64,000 bases of DNA from assembly GCF_028621955.1 (NCBI RefSeq), contig NZ_CP117516.1:3060001-3124000 (forward strand), read 5' to 3'. This DNA comes from Erythrobacter sp. BLCC-B19 (GTDB taxonomy: Bacteria; Pseudomonadota; Alphaproteobacteria; Sphingomonadales; Sphingomonadaceae). The first letter of the stretch is position 1; each line of letters opens with the position of its first letter. Shown here piece after piece: positions 20,406 through 28,997 of the stretch. The translations under genes were made by a program, and so were the position numbers. Under the pieces are notes generated by a model. The model saw nothing but the letters and a program-made list of their open reading frames with translations, was not told the origin of the DNA and made no database searches.

Positions 20406-21635
20406 TCAGCGCGGGGCCAGCGGCAATCTGCGGATCACGGTGGGGATTGCCGCCATCCCTTCACGCAAAGCGCCCTTGTCATAACGGTCCCACTGCCCGG
20501 TGGCGACATAGTAGAGCGCACCATCGGCAATGCTGCCGCCGAGCGGCTCGGTCCAGTCGGGATGGGCTTGCTCGAGGATGCGGTGGCTGACAATACGGGC
20601 GCCATCGTCCGACAGACGGAAGGCGCTGATCCGCATCGGCCTGGTGCCGTTCTGGACCGCGATGAGCTCGCCCTTGTATAGCCAGAGCCCGTCGATGCCG
20701 TCCAGCGCGGCGGGCACGTCGCTCGCAAGCCGCGTCACCCCGCCGCTCGCCAGATCGACCATCGCGAGGCCATACCGATAGTCGGAGACATAGAGCCGCG
20801 CGCCATCCGCACTCACCGCCAGCCCTTGGGGTGAGCGGAAAGTTCCGGGGGGCACGAGCGCCTCGAGTGCGGCCGCATTGGGTCGAAGGCGATAGACCCC
20901 GCCGCCAATCGGATCGCTGGCGTAGACTACCCTGTCAGGCCCCACCGCAAGGTCGGACACTGCCACCCCACCGGGTGCCGGACGATAGATAAAGTTGTCG
21001 ATATCGCCCGGCAGTTCGATCAACCCCGTGAACCGCGCGGCATCCTCGGGAGCACCGTCGATATTGGCCGAGGCCACCCATGCGGATTCGCCATCCGGAG
21101 TGGCTGCCACACCAGACAGCGCCCAACTGCGGGGCACCGCGATCTCGCGCCAATCTCCTTGCGAAAAGCGGACAAAGAGCGAGCGGCGTGACACAGATGT
21201 GGCGAACCCCGGCACACCATCGGGCCTGAAAAAAACGCTCTCGATCAGCCCCGCCGAAGCGGGAATTTCGTCATGGACGGTGCTGGCAGCGATGATGTCA
21301 GGCGCGAGGATAAGCAGCGCACGCGCCGCATCGGCATGGGCGGCACCGATCAGCTGGGGGATCTGCGCCTTTGCGCCCGCGCTGAACACATGGCCGCGTT
21401 CCGCGAGCCAGCGCAAGCTGGCAAGCGCCGCTTCGCCGTCGCCCGCCTCCAATTGCGCATTGAACAGGCGCAACCGAACGCTGGCGCTATCGGGGAAGTC
21501 GTGCGCCAGCTGCTCCAGCCCCGCCACATCGGCGATCTGCCCCGTCTCGGCATCGACAGGCCGCCATGCAGGCGGCACCTCGGCCCCGAGCGGAGCCGCA
21601 AGTGCCAGCGCCAGCGCGGCGGCCAGCGCCCTCAT
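20406..21635 (-). CDS. Secreted beta-propeller (SMP-30/NHL-like) protein
   Basis: 409 residues with an N-terminal signal peptide (MRALAAALALALAAPLGAE). After a short Ala-rich helical region (about 30-110, TPR-like in character) the protein becomes a series of blade-like repeats such as VAVSDLAVGPDRVVYASD, RSPQGLAVSADGARLYVSDY and ALDGIDGLWLYKGELIAVQ, typical of NHL/gluconolactonase-type propellers. Its substrate is unknown. The ATG region overlaps the aldehyde dehydrogenase stop by 4 nt, so the two are co-transcribed; nuoA lies 132 nt downstream on the same strand. Confidence 0.8.
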   Translation of the reverse strand: MRALAAALALALAAPLGAEVPPAWRPVDAETGQIADVAGLEQLAHDFPDSASVRLRLFNAQLEAGDGEAALASLRWLAERGHVFSAGAKAQIPQLIGAAHADAARALLILAPDIIAASTVHDEIPASAGLIESVFFRPDGVPGFATSVSRRSLFVRFSQGDWREIAVPRSWALSGVAATPDGESAWVASANIDGAPEDAARFTGLIELPGDIDNFIYRPAPGGVAVSDLAVGPDRVVYASDPIGGGVYRLRPNAAALEALVPPGTFRSPQGLAVSADGARLYVSDYRYGLAMVDLASGGVTRLASDVPAALDGIDGLWLYKGELIAVQNGTRPMRISAFRLSDDGARIVSHRILEQAHPDWTEPLGGSIADGALYYVATGQWDRYDKGALREGMAAIPTVIRRLPLAPR

Positions 21636-23062
21636 TTCATCATGCGCGCCGCTGCCGTCTCGGTCGCCTTGCCGTAGGGCGGCTTCAATCCGCCGAGCTT
21701 GGCAATGTCGATCTTGGGCTGGTGATAGACCGCGCGGGCGTGGCTGAACTCGCGGAAACCCTCGATGGCGTGGTAGCTCCCCATCCCCGAAGGCCCGACC
21801 CCACCAAACGGAAGGTCTTCCATCGAGACATGGAACACCACGTCATTGGTCGTCACCCCGCCCGAGATCGTGCGGGTCAGCACCCGCTCCTGCTCGGACT
21901 TGTCCTCGCCGAAATAATAGAGGCCGAGCGGGCGGTCGTGGTCATTGATGTAATCCACCGCCTGATCGACCGACTTGTAGGTCATCACCGGCAGGACGGG
22001 GCCGAAGATTTCCTCCTGCATCACCGTCATGTCGTCGCTGACGCCGCGCAGCACGGTCAGCGGCATTTTGCGCTGGTTGGCGTTGGCGAAGTCCTCGCCT
22101 GCCGGGTTGACCTCGATCACCTCGGCGCCCTTGGCCTTGGCGTCCTCGACCAGACCTTGCAGCCGCTCGAAGTGGCGATCCGAAACGATCGAGGCGTAGT
22201 CGTCATTGTCGAGCACGCGCGGATACATCGTGGCGGCCGCGCCGGTCACGCCCGCCACGGCCTCGTCAGCCTTGTCCTCGGGCACCATCAGGTAATCGGG
22301 GGCGAGGCAGATTTGCCCCGCATTCATCATCTTGCCGATGGCGATGCGTTCGCCCGCCTTGGCGAAATCGGCGCTGCGGCCCATGATGACCGGCGACTTG
22401 CCGCCCAGTTCGAGCGTCACCGGCACGAGATTGGCGGCTGCCGCCTGCATCACGCGGCGACCCGTGGCGGTCGACCCGGTGAAGACGAGGTGATCGAAGG
22501 GGAGCGAGGAAAACGCCGCCGCGACTTCCGGCCCGCCGGTGATGACGGCGACTTCCTCGGGCGCGAAATACTCGGCCGTCAGCACCGCCATCAATTCGCT
22601 GGTGCGTTCGGTAAATTCGGACGGCTTGATCATCGCCCGGTTGCCCGCGGCCAGCACCTGCATCAGCGGGCCGAAAGCCAGCTGCACCGGGAAGTTCCAG
22701 GGCGAGAGAATGCCGATCACCCCCTTGGGTTCATACCGCACCTCGGCCCGCGCGCCCATCAGCCCGAGCGGGAACTGCACCTTGCGCTTCTCCGGCTTGG
22801 CCCAGCCATCGAGGTGCTTCAACGCATGGGTGCCCGCCCCCACCGTGGCGGCGATATCGGTCAGCATCGACTGTTGGTGCGAGCGGTTGCCGAAATCGGC
22901 GCTCATCGCCTTGGCGAATTCCTCGCCGTGCTCCTTGACCAGCGCCATTGCGCGGCGGATGCGATCCTTGCGCTGGCTCAGCGGCTCGGGGCGCGAGGCG
23001 GTGAAAGCGGCGCGCTGGCGGGCCAGCAGGGCTTCAAGGTGATCGCGGCGGTCATCGGCCAT
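21632..23062 (-). CDS. Coniferyl-aldehyde-dehydrogenase-type aldehyde dehydrogenase
   Basis: 476 residues, NAD(P)-dependent aldehyde dehydrogenase superfamily. The active site is seen as LELGGKSPVIM (general base Glu) and MNAGQICLAPDY (catalytic Cys), with SPWNFPVQLAFGPL for cofactor binding and the coniferyl-type ending SHARAVYHQPK. The start at 23062 is preferred because GGGAG lies 7 nt upstream; an in-frame ATG at 23083 would add seven residues. Substrate is inferred only from the subfamily. Divergent from the thiolase gene, with a 164-nt intergenic region. Confidence 0.88.
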   Translation of the reverse strand: MADDRRDHLEALLARQRAAFTASRPEPLSQRKDRIRRAMALVKEHGEEFAKAMSADFGNRSHQQSMLTDIAATVGAGTHALKHLDGWAKPEKRKVQFPLGLMGARAEVRYEPKGVIGILSPWNFPVQLAFGPLMQVLAAGNRAMIKPSEFTERTSELMAVLTAEYFAPEEVAVITGGPEVAAAFSSLPFDHLVFTGSTATGRRVMQAAAANLVPVTLELGGKSPVIMGRSADFAKAGERIAIGKMMNAGQICLAPDYLMVPEDKADEAVAGVTGAAATMYPRVLDNDDYASIVSDRHFERLQGLVEDAKAKGAEVIEVNPAGEDFANANQRKMPLTVLRGVSDDMTVMQEEIFGPVLPVMTYKSVDQAVDYINDHDRPLGLYYFGEDKSEQERVLTRTISGGVTTNDVVFHVSMEDLPFGGVGPSGMGSYHAIEGFREFSHARAVYHQPKIDIAKLGGLKPPYGKATETAAARMMK

Positions 23063-23226
23063 GTCGTTCTCCCGTTCGGACATATGCGTTGTTATTTAGG
23101 ACGCACTCTTGCCCAATACCGCACGCCTGACAAGCGTACAGCCTCACCCCTCACCCGATTGCCAATATTGCAATGCAGCATTAGAGCCTCTCGCCAAGGA
23201 CATAATCCCTCAGGAAGGACGATACC

Positions 23227-24423
23227 ATGACCCAGCTTTCCCCCGCCGATCCGATCGTGATCCTCTCATACGCCCGCACCCCGATGGGTGCGATGCAGGG
23301 CGCGCTGGCCGAGGTTGCCGCGACCGATCTGGGTGCGGTCGCAGTCAAGGCGGCGATCGAGCGCGCCGGCGTTGCGGGCGAGGACATCGACCGCGCCTAC
23401 ATGGGCTGCGTGCTGCCCGCAGGGCTCGGTCAGGCACCGGCGCGTCAGGCAGCGATCAAGGCAGGGCTGCCGCTCAGCGTTCAGGCCACCACTGTCAACA
23501 AGGTCTGTGGGAGCGGGATGCAGACCGTCATCATGGGCGCAGAAGCGCTCGCCAGCGGAAGCGTCGATGTGGTGGTGGCCGGCGGCATGGAGAGCATGAC
23601 CAATGCGCCCTACCTGATGACGAAGCACCGCTCGGGCGCGCGCATGGGGCATGACACCGCCTATGACCATATGTTCCTCGACGGGCTGGAAGACGCCTAC
23701 GAGCCGGGCCGCGCGATGGGCACCTTCGCGCAGGACACCGCCAACGCCTACCAGATGACCCGCGAGGAGATGGACGCCTACACCATCGAATCGCTCGCCC
23801 GCGCCAACAAGGCGATCGCCAGCGGCGCCTTTGCCGACGAGGTGGTGCCGGTGACGGTCAGCACCCGTGCGGGCGATGTCGTCGTTGAGCATGACGAAGC
23901 GCCCGGCAAGGGCCGCCCGGACAAGATCCCGCAACTGAAGCCCGCCTTCGCCAAGGACGGAACGATCACCGCGGCGACCTCTTCGTCGATCTCGGACGGT
24001 GCCGCGGCGCTGGTGCTGACCCGTGCGAGTGTGGCTGAAGCGAAGGGTCTCGCGCCCGTTGCCCGCGTCGTCGCCACCGCCGCCCATGCACAAGCTCCCG
24101 CACAGTTCACCACCGCGCCGATTCCGGCGATCCAGAAGGTGCTCGCCCGCGCCGGGTGGAGCGTGGATGATGTCGACCTGTTCGAAGTGAACGAAGCCTT
24201 CGCCTGCGTGGCGATGTTCGCGATGCGCGATCTCGGCATCCCGCACGAGAAGATCAACGTCAACGGCGGCGGCACAGCATTGGGTCACCCGATCGGTGCC
24301 TCGGGCGCGCGCATTATCGTCACGCTGATTGCGGCGCTCAAGGCGCAGGGCAAGACCCGCGGTGTGGCGAGCCTGTGCATCGGCGGCGGTGAAGCGACCG
24401 CAGTGGCGGTCGAGCTGGTTTGA
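23227..24423 (+). CDS. Acetyl-CoA C-acyltransferase (thiolase)
   Basis: 398 residues, biosynthetic or degradative thiolase condensing or cleaving acyl-CoA. The nucleophilic Cys is in VNKVCGSGMQTV (about residue 96); the other catalytic parts are NEAFA, GGGTALGHPIGASGAR and the C-terminal CIGGGEATAVAVE. An AGGAAGGA ribosome binding site lies just before the ATG. It is transcribed away from the aldehyde dehydrogenase and converges on the SH3 gene. Whether it serves acetoacetyl-CoA synthesis or beta-oxidation cannot be told from sequence. Confidence 0.93.
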   Translation: MTQLSPADPIVILSYARTPMGAMQGALAEVAATDLGAVAVKAAIERAGVAGEDIDRAYMGCVLPAGLGQAPARQAAIKAGLPLSVQATTVNKVCGSGMQTVIMGAEALASGSVDVVVAGGMESMTNAPYLMTKHRSGARMGHDTAYDHMFLDGLEDAYEPGRAMGTFAQDTANAYQMTREEMDAYTIESLARANKAIASGAFADEVVPVTVSTRAGDVVVEHDEAPGKGRPDKIPQLKPAFAKDGTITAATSSSISDGAAALVLTRASVAEAKGLAPVARVVATAAHAQAPAQFTTAPIPAIQKVLARAGWSVDDVDLFEVNEAFACVAMFAMRDLGIPHEKINVNGGGTALGHPIGASGARIIVTLIAALKAQGKTRGVASLCIGGGEATAVAVELV

Positions 24424-24431
24424 TCGAAGGT

Positions 24432-24461
24432 GCCGGGCGGCGCGACTATTCGTCGCCCGGC
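24432..24461. terminator. Possible bidirectional terminator after the thiolase gene
   Basis: Perfect 8-bp inverted repeat GCCGGGCG ... CGCCCGGC with a 14-nt loop lies in the convergent junction, overlapping the last codons of the SH3 gene. There is no strong T-tract on either side, so terminator activity is only suggested by location. Confidence 0.4.
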
Positions 24462-24943
24462 AATACCTCGGAGCCCCACAGCCGCGCCGCGCTCATAAAG
24501 CCCTTGCGGCCGGCAATATCGACCTCGCACCACCCTGCCTTGCACGGCTTGATCCGCGCCACCACCCCCGGCTGAGCGCGCCATTTGATGACCGATGTCG
24601 CATCCGGCGCGCCGCGCACTTCGGCCAGACCCTCGCCGATCACCAGCCCGGCCCGGGCGGGATCAAGCTGGCTCGCCGACATCCAGCCCTGCGTCCCCTC
24701 GTGATCTTCAACCAGACGCCAGCCTTCGCGAATGCGCACCACCTTCATCGGCAGACCCTTGCGCAGATACACCCAGGCGACCGGATATTCGTTGCTCGGC
24801 CCGGTGCGCATATTAACCTTGTCATAGCGCAGCATCGCCCAATAGGGCAGCACCCGGTCCTGCGCGGCGAGCGGCGCGAGAAGGGCCGTGACGGCGAGCG
24901 TCAGCGCGAGGCCCACGGCGGTTATGAAACGGAATCCCTGCAT
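24446..24943 (-). CDS. Secreted tandem SH3-domain protein
   Basis: 165 residues with signal peptide (FITAVGLALTLAVTALLAPLAAQ) and two bacterial SH3 repeats: one around KVNMRTGPSNEYPVAWVYLR to EGTQGWMSASQL and one around EVRGAPDATSVIKWRAQPG to GRKGFMSAARLWG. Such domains bind peptidoglycan or protein ligands in the envelope. The start at 24943 was chosen because it begins directly at the signal peptide; the frame stays open upstream as an antisense shadow. Divergently arranged with the 2-hydroxyacid dehydrogenase. Confidence 0.88.
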   Translation of the reverse strand: MQGFRFITAVGLALTLAVTALLAPLAAQDRVLPYWAMLRYDKVNMRTGPSNEYPVAWVYLRKGLPMKVVRIREGWRLVEDHEGTQGWMSASQLDPARAGLVIGEGLAEVRGAPDATSVIKWRAQPGVVARIKPCKAGWCEVDIAGRKGFMSAARLWGSEVLPGDE

Positions 24944-25039
24944 TCCCGGAGCGATAGCGCGTTCAGCCTTGCGGATACAAGTCGCAGCATCGCATCCGCG
25001 CCTTGACCAGCGCGCCCCTGTGGCATTAGCCCCGTTGCC

Positions 25040-26050
25040 ATGACCCAGCGCCCCGCCCGCCCCCTCGCCGCGCCCGCTCGCGTGATTGTGACCCGCCATC
25101 TCATGCCGGCGGTCGAGGCGCGGATGCGCGAGCTGTTCGATGTCGTGCTCAACGAAAGCGATGTGCCGCTTACACGCGATCAACTGGCTGCGGCGATGCA
25201 GGATTGTGATGTGCTGGTGCCGACGGTGACCGACCGGATCGATGCCGATCTGATCGCGGGCGCTGGCGAGCGGCTGGGCCTGATCGCCAGTTTCGGCGCG
25301 GGCACCGAACATATTGATCTGGAAGCCGCCGCCGCGCGCAAGATCATCGTCACCAACACCCCCGGCGTCTTCACCGACGACACCGCCGACCTGACAATGG
25401 CAGGGATCATCGGCGTGCCCCGCCGCATCCGTGAAGGCACCGCGCTGGTGCGCCGCGGCGAGTGGACCGGCTGGGCGCCCTCGGGGCTGCTGGGCCGCAA
25501 GCTCGCCGGCAAGGTGCTCGGGATCGTCGGGATGGGGCGGATCGGGCAAGCGGTCGCCCACCGCGCGCGCGCTTTCGGGCTTGAGATCGCCTATACCAAT
25601 CGCAAGCAACTGCCTGAGGCCCTGGAGCGGATGCTCGGCGCACGTTACGTGGCGGACGTCGACACACTGATGGCCGAGGCCGACATCCTCACCCTGCACT
25701 GCCCCCTCACCGACGAAACCCGCCATCTGGTCGACGCGCGCCGCATCGCGCTGATGAAGCCGGGCAGCAGCATCGTGAACACCGCGCGCGGCGAGCTGAT
25801 CGACCAGGAGACACTGATCGCGGCGCTCGAATCGGGGCATCTGGCGGGCGCAGGGCTCGATGTTTACCCTGACGAGCCCCACGTTGACCCGCGGCTCATC
25901 GCCCACCCCAACGTCATGACCCTCCCCCACATCGGCAGCGCGACCGCCGAGGGCCGCGAGGATTCGGGCCACAAGGTGATCGCCAATATCCGGATGTGGG
26001 CCGACGGGCACCGCCCGCCCGATCAGGTGCTGACGGCGCTGGTGCGCTAA
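25040..26050 (+). CDS. D-isomer-specific 2-hydroxyacid dehydrogenase
   Basis: 336 residues, NAD(P)-dependent reductase of 2-keto acids such as glyoxylate or hydroxypyruvate. The Rossmann loop is GIVGMGRIGQAVAHRA; catalytic Arg is in NTARGELID, Glu in DVYPDEP and His in LPHIGSAT. The closest functional label is glyoxylate/hydroxypyruvate reductase, but substrate is not proven. The stop overlaps the convergent hydrolase gene by 4 nt. Confidence 0.9.
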   Translation: MTQRPARPLAAPARVIVTRHLMPAVEARMRELFDVVLNESDVPLTRDQLAAAMQDCDVLVPTVTDRIDADLIAGAGERLGLIASFGAGTEHIDLEAAAARKIIVTNTPGVFTDDTADLTMAGIIGVPRRIREGTALVRRGEWTGWAPSGLLGRKLAGKVLGIVGMGRIGQAVAHRARAFGLEIAYTNRKQLPEALERMLGARYVADVDTLMAEADILTLHCPLTDETRHLVDARRIALMKPGSSIVNTARGELIDQETLIAALESGHLAGAGLDVYPDEPHVDPRLIAHPNVMTLPHIGSATAEGREDSGHKVIANIRMWADGHRPPDQVLTALVR

Positions 26051-26745
26051 CCCGCGAGTGCCTTGCCCAACTCGGTCACCACACGCGCGATCGCCGGCCG
26101 TGTCGAGGCGAGCGCGAAGTGCGAGAAGGGGACTTCGATCTCGGCATCCCGCTCATGCGGGAGGCCTCGCGCCGCGGCAGGTGCGATAACGCCGTCATTC
26201 CTTGACCACAGTGCGATGGTCGGCACCGATGGCTTTATCGCAGGATCGTCCGGCACGGGCGGCGCATCGACTGTGTGGTCGTTGATCGCCTCGTAAAGTC
26301 GCCAAGCATTGTTCGCGCGCCGGTCGCCGGAGAAGGGCGAGCCGAGCGTCATCACCAGCTCGACCAAATCAGGATGCCGCTGCGCGAGCACGCGGGCGTA
26401 GAGCCCGCCGAGGCTCCAACCGACAATCGCGACCTTGCGCTGCTCTGCCTCGGCCACCTCGGCCAGACGGTCGATGGCACGGGCAAGGGTCGCAGGCTTG
26501 ATCCCAGTCAGGAAGCCGAGTTCAGAGGCGTAACTGCGGTAGCCAGTTGCATCGAGCGTGCGGCGCAGCAGCGCGGTTGCGCTGTCGTTGGAAAGGATGC
26601 CGGGGATCACCAGAACAGGCTGCCCCGCCCCGTCCCGCGCGCCCGGAACCGGCTGCGCGCGGCGCAGCGGAGCCAGCGCGATCGGCACGGTGATCGGCAG
26701 CTCGCGGAGCCAGAGCGAGAGCGGCGGCGGGGCGTGATCGTCCAT
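26047..26745 (-). CDS. Alpha/beta hydrolase (lipase-like)
   Basis: 232 residues. The nucleophile elbow GWSLGGLYARVLA is at about residue 109 (Ser in GWSLGG), after the VLVIPGILSNDSAT oxyanion segment. A candidate acid is in IALWSRNDGVIAP and a candidate His in VPFSHFALAS. No signal peptide, so it is probably cytoplasmic. Substrate unknown. It lies 14 nt downstream of nothing on its own strand except the flavin oxidoreductase at 26759-28162, which precedes it, so the two may be co-transcribed. Confidence 0.85.
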   Translation of the reverse strand: MDDHAPPPLSLWLRELPITVPIALAPLRRAQPVPGARDGAGQPVLVIPGILSNDSATALLRRTLDATGYRSYASELGFLTGIKPATLARAIDRLAEVAEAEQRKVAIVGWSLGGLYARVLAQRHPDLVELVMTLGSPFSGDRRANNAWRLYEAINDHTVDAPPVPDDPAIKPSVPTIALWSRNDGVIAPAAARGLPHERDAEIEVPFSHFALASTRPAIARVVTELGKALAG

Positions 26746-26758
26746 GGCCGCCGCCTTA

Positions 26759-28162
26759 TCAATCCCCCGTCAAAATCCGCTCGACCAGCTCGCCCACCGT
26801 GGGCGTGTAGCCGTTCGAGTAGAACGGGTCCTGCTTGAAGCGGTAGGCCGCGTGGCCCGCGAAGGCGAGGTTGTTGTCGGGGTCGTCGCCGTGGGCGATG
26901 TCCTGCAAGGTCTTCTGGATGCAGAAGCTGCGCGGATCCGCCAGACGCCCGGTGGTGTAGTCGTCGTGATCCTTCCAGCTCGAGAACTGGCAGTGCGACA
27001 GGCAGCCCATGCAGTCCTGCTGGTCCTTGCGGATCGTCTCGCGCGCATCCGGCGTGACGAACACAACAGTGTTGTCGGGGGTCTTGAGCGGTTCGCTATG
27101 CCCCGCGCGCATCCACATTTCGGCGCGGGCCTTGTCGTCGGGTTTCACCCAGAAGCTGCGCGCCTTGCCGTCCTCGCCGAGCTGCACCGTGCCCTCTTCC
27201 TCGCCGCGCTTGAAGAACGGGATCTGGCGTTCGGAACGGTGCATCAGGTCATAGAGGAACGGGGTCTTGACCGCGCTCGAATAGAAGCCGGTGGGCGAGA
27301 ACTTGTGGAGCAGCACGTCGCCCGGTTCCACGGTGCGCAGCATATCCTTCCAGATCTGCGGGATCGGGCTTTCCTGCGTCAGCAGCGGCCGCGTGCCGAA
27401 CTGGAAAGCGATGGTGCCAAGCTCGGGATTGTCGATCCAGTCGTTCCATTCGCGCAGGAACCACACCCCGCCTGCCATCACGATCGGAACCGAATCCGGC
27501 ACGCCCTCAATTCGCATCATGTCGCGCAGAGTCTTGACGCGGGGATACGGATCTTCGGGCTTGGTCGGGTCTTCCGCGTTGGAAAGGCCATTGTGCCCGC
27601 CCGCAAGCCACGGGTCTTCATAGACCACCGCCGCCATCAAGTCGGGGACCTTGTGATAGGAACGCTTCCACAGCGCGCGGAAGGCGCGGCCCGAGCTGAC
27701 GATGGGCAGATAGCAGACATTGAAGCGCGCGGCGATTTCGGCGAGCTTGTAGGGCATCCCCGCACCGCAGGTGACGCCCGTCACCATGCCGCGGGTGTTT
27801 TCCAGCACGCCTTCGAGCACGGCCTGCGCCCCGCCCATTTCCCACAGCACGTTGATATTGATCGCGCCCTTGCCGTTTGCGATCTCATAGGCCTTCTTGA
27901 CCTGCGTGGTCGCGCCGTCGATGGCGTAGCGGATCAGCTCCTGATGGCGTTCCTCGCGGGTCTTGCCGTGATAGACCTGCGGGATCGGGTTCCCGTCGGC
28001 GTCATAGCTGTCGGCATTGACCGCGCTGACCGTGCCGATCCCGCCCGCCGCCGCCCACGCGCCGGAGCTGGCATGGTTGGTCGCCGAAACACCCTTGCCG
28101 CCTTCGACCAGCGGCCACACTTCACGCCCGCCATAGACGATCGGGCTCAATCCCTTGAACAA
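26759..28162 (-). CDS. Nitronate-monooxygenase-like flavin oxidoreductase with C-terminal Cys motif
   Basis: 467 residues, TIM-barrel FMN enzyme of the nitronate monooxygenase/2-nitropropane dioxygenase superfamily. The N-terminal part is GREVWPLVEGGKGVSATNHA; flavin-region Gly-rich elements include GVTCGAGMPYKLAEIAARF and PIVMAGGVWFLREW. The start is assigned to TTG at 28162, preceded by GGGGAG at about 6 nt, giving a FKGLSPIVYGG opening; the longer open frame upstream has no coding character. An extra C-terminal region contains DCMGCLSHCQFSSW, a CxxCxxxC arrangement that is not part of the standard enzyme and could bind a metal or Fe-S cluster. Confidence 0.85.
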   Translation of the reverse strand: MFKGLSPIVYGGREVWPLVEGGKGVSATNHASSGAWAAAGGIGTVSAVNADSYDADGNPIPQVYHGKTREERHQELIRYAIDGATTQVKKAYEIANGKGAININVLWEMGGAQAVLEGVLENTRGMVTGVTCGAGMPYKLAEIAARFNVCYLPIVSSGRAFRALWKRSYHKVPDLMAAVVYEDPWLAGGHNGLSNAEDPTKPEDPYPRVKTLRDMMRIEGVPDSVPIVMAGGVWFLREWNDWIDNPELGTIAFQFGTRPLLTQESPIPQIWKDMLRTVEPGDVLLHKFSPTGFYSSAVKTPFLYDLMHRSERQIPFFKRGEEEGTVQLGEDGKARSFWVKPDDKARAEMWMRAGHSEPLKTPDNTVVFVTPDARETIRKDQQDCMGCLSHCQFSSWKDHDDYTTGRLADPRSFCIQKTLQDIAHGDDPDNNLAFAGHAAYRFKQDPFYSNGYTPTVGELVERILTGD

Positions 28163-28262
28163 TGAAAACTCCCCTTCGCGCCGTCCCTGTGGCGCGCAAT
28201 TCGTGTTGGTGACATAGAGATCAGATACGCAGGCCGCAACGACCATCGCGGGATGCGCCCCG

Positions 28263-28991
28263 CTAGGCGGCTTCGCAAACCTTGATAGCGTCTGGCTCGG
28301 TCCGCTTGGGCCCGCGCTGGAAACGGGCGAAATAGCCCTTGATGTCAGGGCGTTCGATATACTCGACCAGCACATAGCCAACCGCCTCGAACTCGCAGAA
28401 CAGCAAGGTGTGCGGCAGGCCATGGCTGCCGACGCGGCTTTCACTTTCCACAACGATGATCTGTCCGCCTGCCGCCAGCGCCGGCCACATATTCCACAGG
28501 AAGGCGTAGGGAGCCGTCACTTCATGGTACATGTGCACCATGAAGATGCGGTCGAAACTGTCGTCGGGCAATTGCGGGTCGTCGGCCTTGCCTTCCTTGA
28601 TCGAGATATTCTCAAGCCGTTCCTTTTCGACCCGCTGGCCGAGCCGCTTGAGCGCTTCGCGGCTGATGTCCTGCGCCAGAACGCGCCCGTCCTTGCCCAC
28701 ACGTTCGGCGAGGCGGACGGTATAATAGCCCTCGCCCGCGCCAATATCCGCCACCGTCATTTCGGCGCGGATGTCGGCGAGATCCATCACCACCTGCGCC
28801 TCGTTGCGCTCGTCGCGGGCATCTTCGTTCGAAAACTGGTTGGAGACGACCTTGGCCACCTCGCGGTCGGGTGCAGGGAAGACGGGCGCATCCTCGCTCG
28901 CACCGGGGGCAACCGGCACCATGCCGTCACAGCCTGTCATCGTCAGTCCGGCGAAAACAGCCGCACCGGCGGTGAGAGCGCGCCGTATCAT
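28263..28991 (-). CDS. Lipoprotein-signal class I SAM-dependent methyltransferase
   Basis: 242 residues. The N terminus MIRRALTAGAAVFAGLTMTGC has a lipobox-like MTGC, predicting a lipid-anchored exported protein. The body is a class I methyltransferase: VADIGAGEGYYTVRLAE (SAM loop), QDISREALKRL and DRIFMVHMYHEVTAPYAFL. It is a combination of export signal and SAM-type fold, and SAM is not expected in the periplasm, so either the fold has been repurposed or the signal is misread. 100 nt separate it from the flavin oxidoreductase gene. Confidence 0.85.
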   Translation of the reverse strand: MIRRALTAGAAVFAGLTMTGCDGMVPVAPGASEDAPVFPAPDREVAKVVSNQFSNEDARDERNEAQVVMDLADIRAEMTVADIGAGEGYYTVRLAERVGKDGRVLAQDISREALKRLGQRVEKERLENISIKEGKADDPQLPDDSFDRIFMVHMYHEVTAPYAFLWNMWPALAAGGQIIVVESESRVGSHGLPHTLLFCEFEAVGYVLVEYIERPDIKGYFARFQRGPKRTEPDAIKVCEAA

Positions 28992-28997
28992 CCGCCT

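Noticed and set aside
23060..23085. GTTCTCCCGTTC as a LexA site upstream of the aldehyde dehydrogenase
   Set aside because: The spacer is 4 nt instead of 7, and it overlaps the ribosome binding site.
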